Positions 63,294 to 64,000 of a DNA stretch of 64,000 nucleotides are shown here, piece by piece. The position numbers were made by a program, and so were the translations under genes. Source of the stretch: Flavobacterium hiemivividum (GTDB lineage Bacteria > Bacteroidota > Bacteroidia > Flavobacteriales > Flavobacteriaceae); assembly GCF_004349145.1 (NCBI RefSeq), contig NZ_SMFO01000004.1:1-64000 (forward strand). Direction: 5' to 3'. Under the pieces are notes generated by a model, which searched no databases, was not told the DNA's origin, and worked only from the letters and a program-made list of their open reading frames with translations. Position 1 is the stretch's first letter. Every line of letters begins with the position of its first letter.

Positions 63294-63305
63294 GGTGCAA
63301 AGATA
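63291..63305 (-). promoter_or_regulatory. Leaderless-type promoter of rlmB
   Basis: TATCTTTG (minus strand, 63298-63305), then CACC, then ATG. The region where a -33 box should lie is occupied by the T run and hairpin of the SusD-like gene's terminator. Confidence 0.5.
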
Positions 63306-63344
63306 TAAAAAAAAACCACCACTTTTAAAGGTGGTGGTTTTAAT
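63306..63344 (-). terminator. Terminator after the SusD-like gene
   Basis: 10-bp stem AAACCACCAC (63313-63322) / GTGGTGGTTT (63331-63340), extended inward, with a long T run on the minus strand. It lies 17 nt after the stop. Confidence 0.92.
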
Positions 63345-63360
63345 AATATTTATTGGATTT

Positions 63361-64000
63361 CTAGAATTTATCCCAGAAAACTTTAGTTGTTTGCTTGTCA
63401 CCACCTATTGCAGTAGAAGCTGCAGTATAGTTGGTTTTGTTCAAGTTTTGCTCACTAATAGGATACGTATATCTTGTAGGAACTGGAAGTCCAGATACAG
63501 CCGGTAGGTTAAAACCTGGCATGTCATAAGTTCTCCAAGCTGTCCAAGCCTCGTAACCTCTATTGTGCATAGCTAACCAAAGTTGATTACCAATTTTTAC
63601 TTTCCATGATCCAGGTGCTGTAAGATAGTTTACGTTAGGATTAGCTAAGTAAGCGATAACTCCAGTAGCTCCCCAATCGTCGAATGAAGCTGTAACACCA
63701 TTGTTGTAAAATCCAGCTGCTAATGCTGGAGTTCCTGAAATAGAACGTTCGGCAGCATCTGCTAGGTAAAAACTTACTTCTGCATAGTCAATCAAAGATG
63801 CTGGATTTGTAGGGTCATATACTTTATCTCCTAGTTGCGTGTTAGTAGTAAAACTACTTACTGCGCCATAGGTTCCACCTTTGTATACTCCTGCGCCTAA
63901 ATTTTGTTTAAAGAAAACCGCTCTTCTAGGGTCAGCAAGATTGTTCATGAAATCAACTAATGTATTAGCAGCAACGAAATCAGATCTTCCTGATTGTACT
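63361..64000 (-). CDS. SusD/RagB-like outer-membrane lipoprotein, C-terminal part
   Basis: A partial gene, open to the right edge; the visible 213 codons are the C terminus. The sequence FFKQNLGAGVYKGGTYG, TNPASLIDYAEVSFYLADAA and PVPTRYTYPISEQNLNKTNY matches the SusD/RagB nutrient-binding family (SusD-like 2 group). An internal ATG at 63948 is not the start, since the frame continues upstream as VQSGRSDFVAANTLVDF. SusD proteins sit on the cell surface and pass substrate to a SusC TonB-dependent channel, expected to be encoded just off the right edge. It ends at a strong terminator. Confidence 0.9.
   Translation of the reverse strand, partial: VQSGRSDFVAANTLVDFMNNLADPRRAVFFKQNLGAGVYKGGTYGAVSSFTTNTQLGDKVYDPTNPASLIDYAEVSFYLADAAERSISGTPALAAGFYNNGVTASFDDWGATGVIAYLANPNVNYLTAPGSWKVKIGNQLWLAMHNRGYEAWTAWRTYDMPGFNLPAVSGLPVPTRYTYPISEQNLNKTNYTAASTAIGGDKQTTKVFWDKF

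Overview
The window looks like chromosome from a gliding member of the Flavobacteriaceae, most likely a Flavobacterium. The DNA is AT-rich. It carries type IX secretion (T9SS) and gliding genes (porU, porV, gldJ), a type B T9SS cargo protein next to a PorP/SprF-like protein, a SusD-like lipoprotein and a Flavo-1-like structured RNA. Promoters fit the Bacteroidetes form (TTG, about 19-20 nt, TAnnTTTG), and Shine-Dalgarno sequences are not evident. No prophage, CRISPR array or large island is visible. Mobile-element traces are limited to a transposase relic and matching insertion-sequence ends.

Layout. 1-200 is the end of an rRNA operon (5S plus terminator), followed by insertion-sequence end relics. 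557-7603 is a secretion module: a 1391-aa repeat adhesin-like protein, a PorP/SprF-like protein and an OmpA/PD40 protein. 7655-13634 holds miaE, a glycosyltransferase, a RidA-like protein, a Flavo-1-like RNA, pdhC-pdhA and cdd. 13729-20645 is the porV-porU / gldJ divergent cluster, followed by murF. 21997-24420 is a less ordered stretch with tandem tRNA-3'-end-like repeats, a LuxR-type regulator divergent from a DUF1349 protein, a transposase relic and tRNA-Val. 24585-27794 is exbB-exbD-tonB-folC. 28021-34314 holds a Glu/Leu-type dehydrogenase, anmK, an acyl-CoA dehydrogenase, an M28 peptidase, an SDR and a SprT-like protein. 34500-42101 holds a REP-like element, mlaF-mlaE-like genes, a GT2, a methyltransferase, a KAS III and gcvP. 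42240-49686 holds a degenerate UbiA-like membrane protein, a lone AAA/DUF4143 ATPase behind an operator array, an M3 peptidase and purEK. 49799-63293 is a mostly forward block (hpt-adk-CNNM-obgE, S46 peptidase, TPR, mpl-radC-yjjG-like, rhomboid) with rarA and rlmB on the reverse strand. The window ends inside a SusD-like gene.

How the genes work together. PorU (sortase) and PorV (its outer-membrane partner) process T9SS cargo, and GldJ belongs to the gliding/T9SS machinery. The product at 557-4732 has a type B (CHU_C) sorting domain and sits beside a PorP/SprF-like protein, the kind of partner such cargo needs. murF, mpl and anmK serve murein synthesis and recycling. ExbB/ExbD/TonB would power TonB-dependent receptors such as the one expected to pair with the terminal SusD-like lipoprotein. 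hpt, adk, purE, purK and cdd belong to nucleotide metabolism.

Most notable signals: (1) a 33-bp-period array with a perfect 10-bp-arm palindrome whose third half-site overlaps the presumed -33 element of the AAA/DUF4143 ATPase gene; (2) seven genes where TAnnTTTG lies exactly 4 nt before ATG, which suggests leaderless transcripts; (3) a higher-order duplication inside the eight 222-bp repeats of the type B cargo gene; (4) tandem 123-bp hairpin plus tRNA-end-like units at 22072-22343; (5) a perfect inverted repeat between porU and gldJ. All calls were made by reading alone, without database searches.
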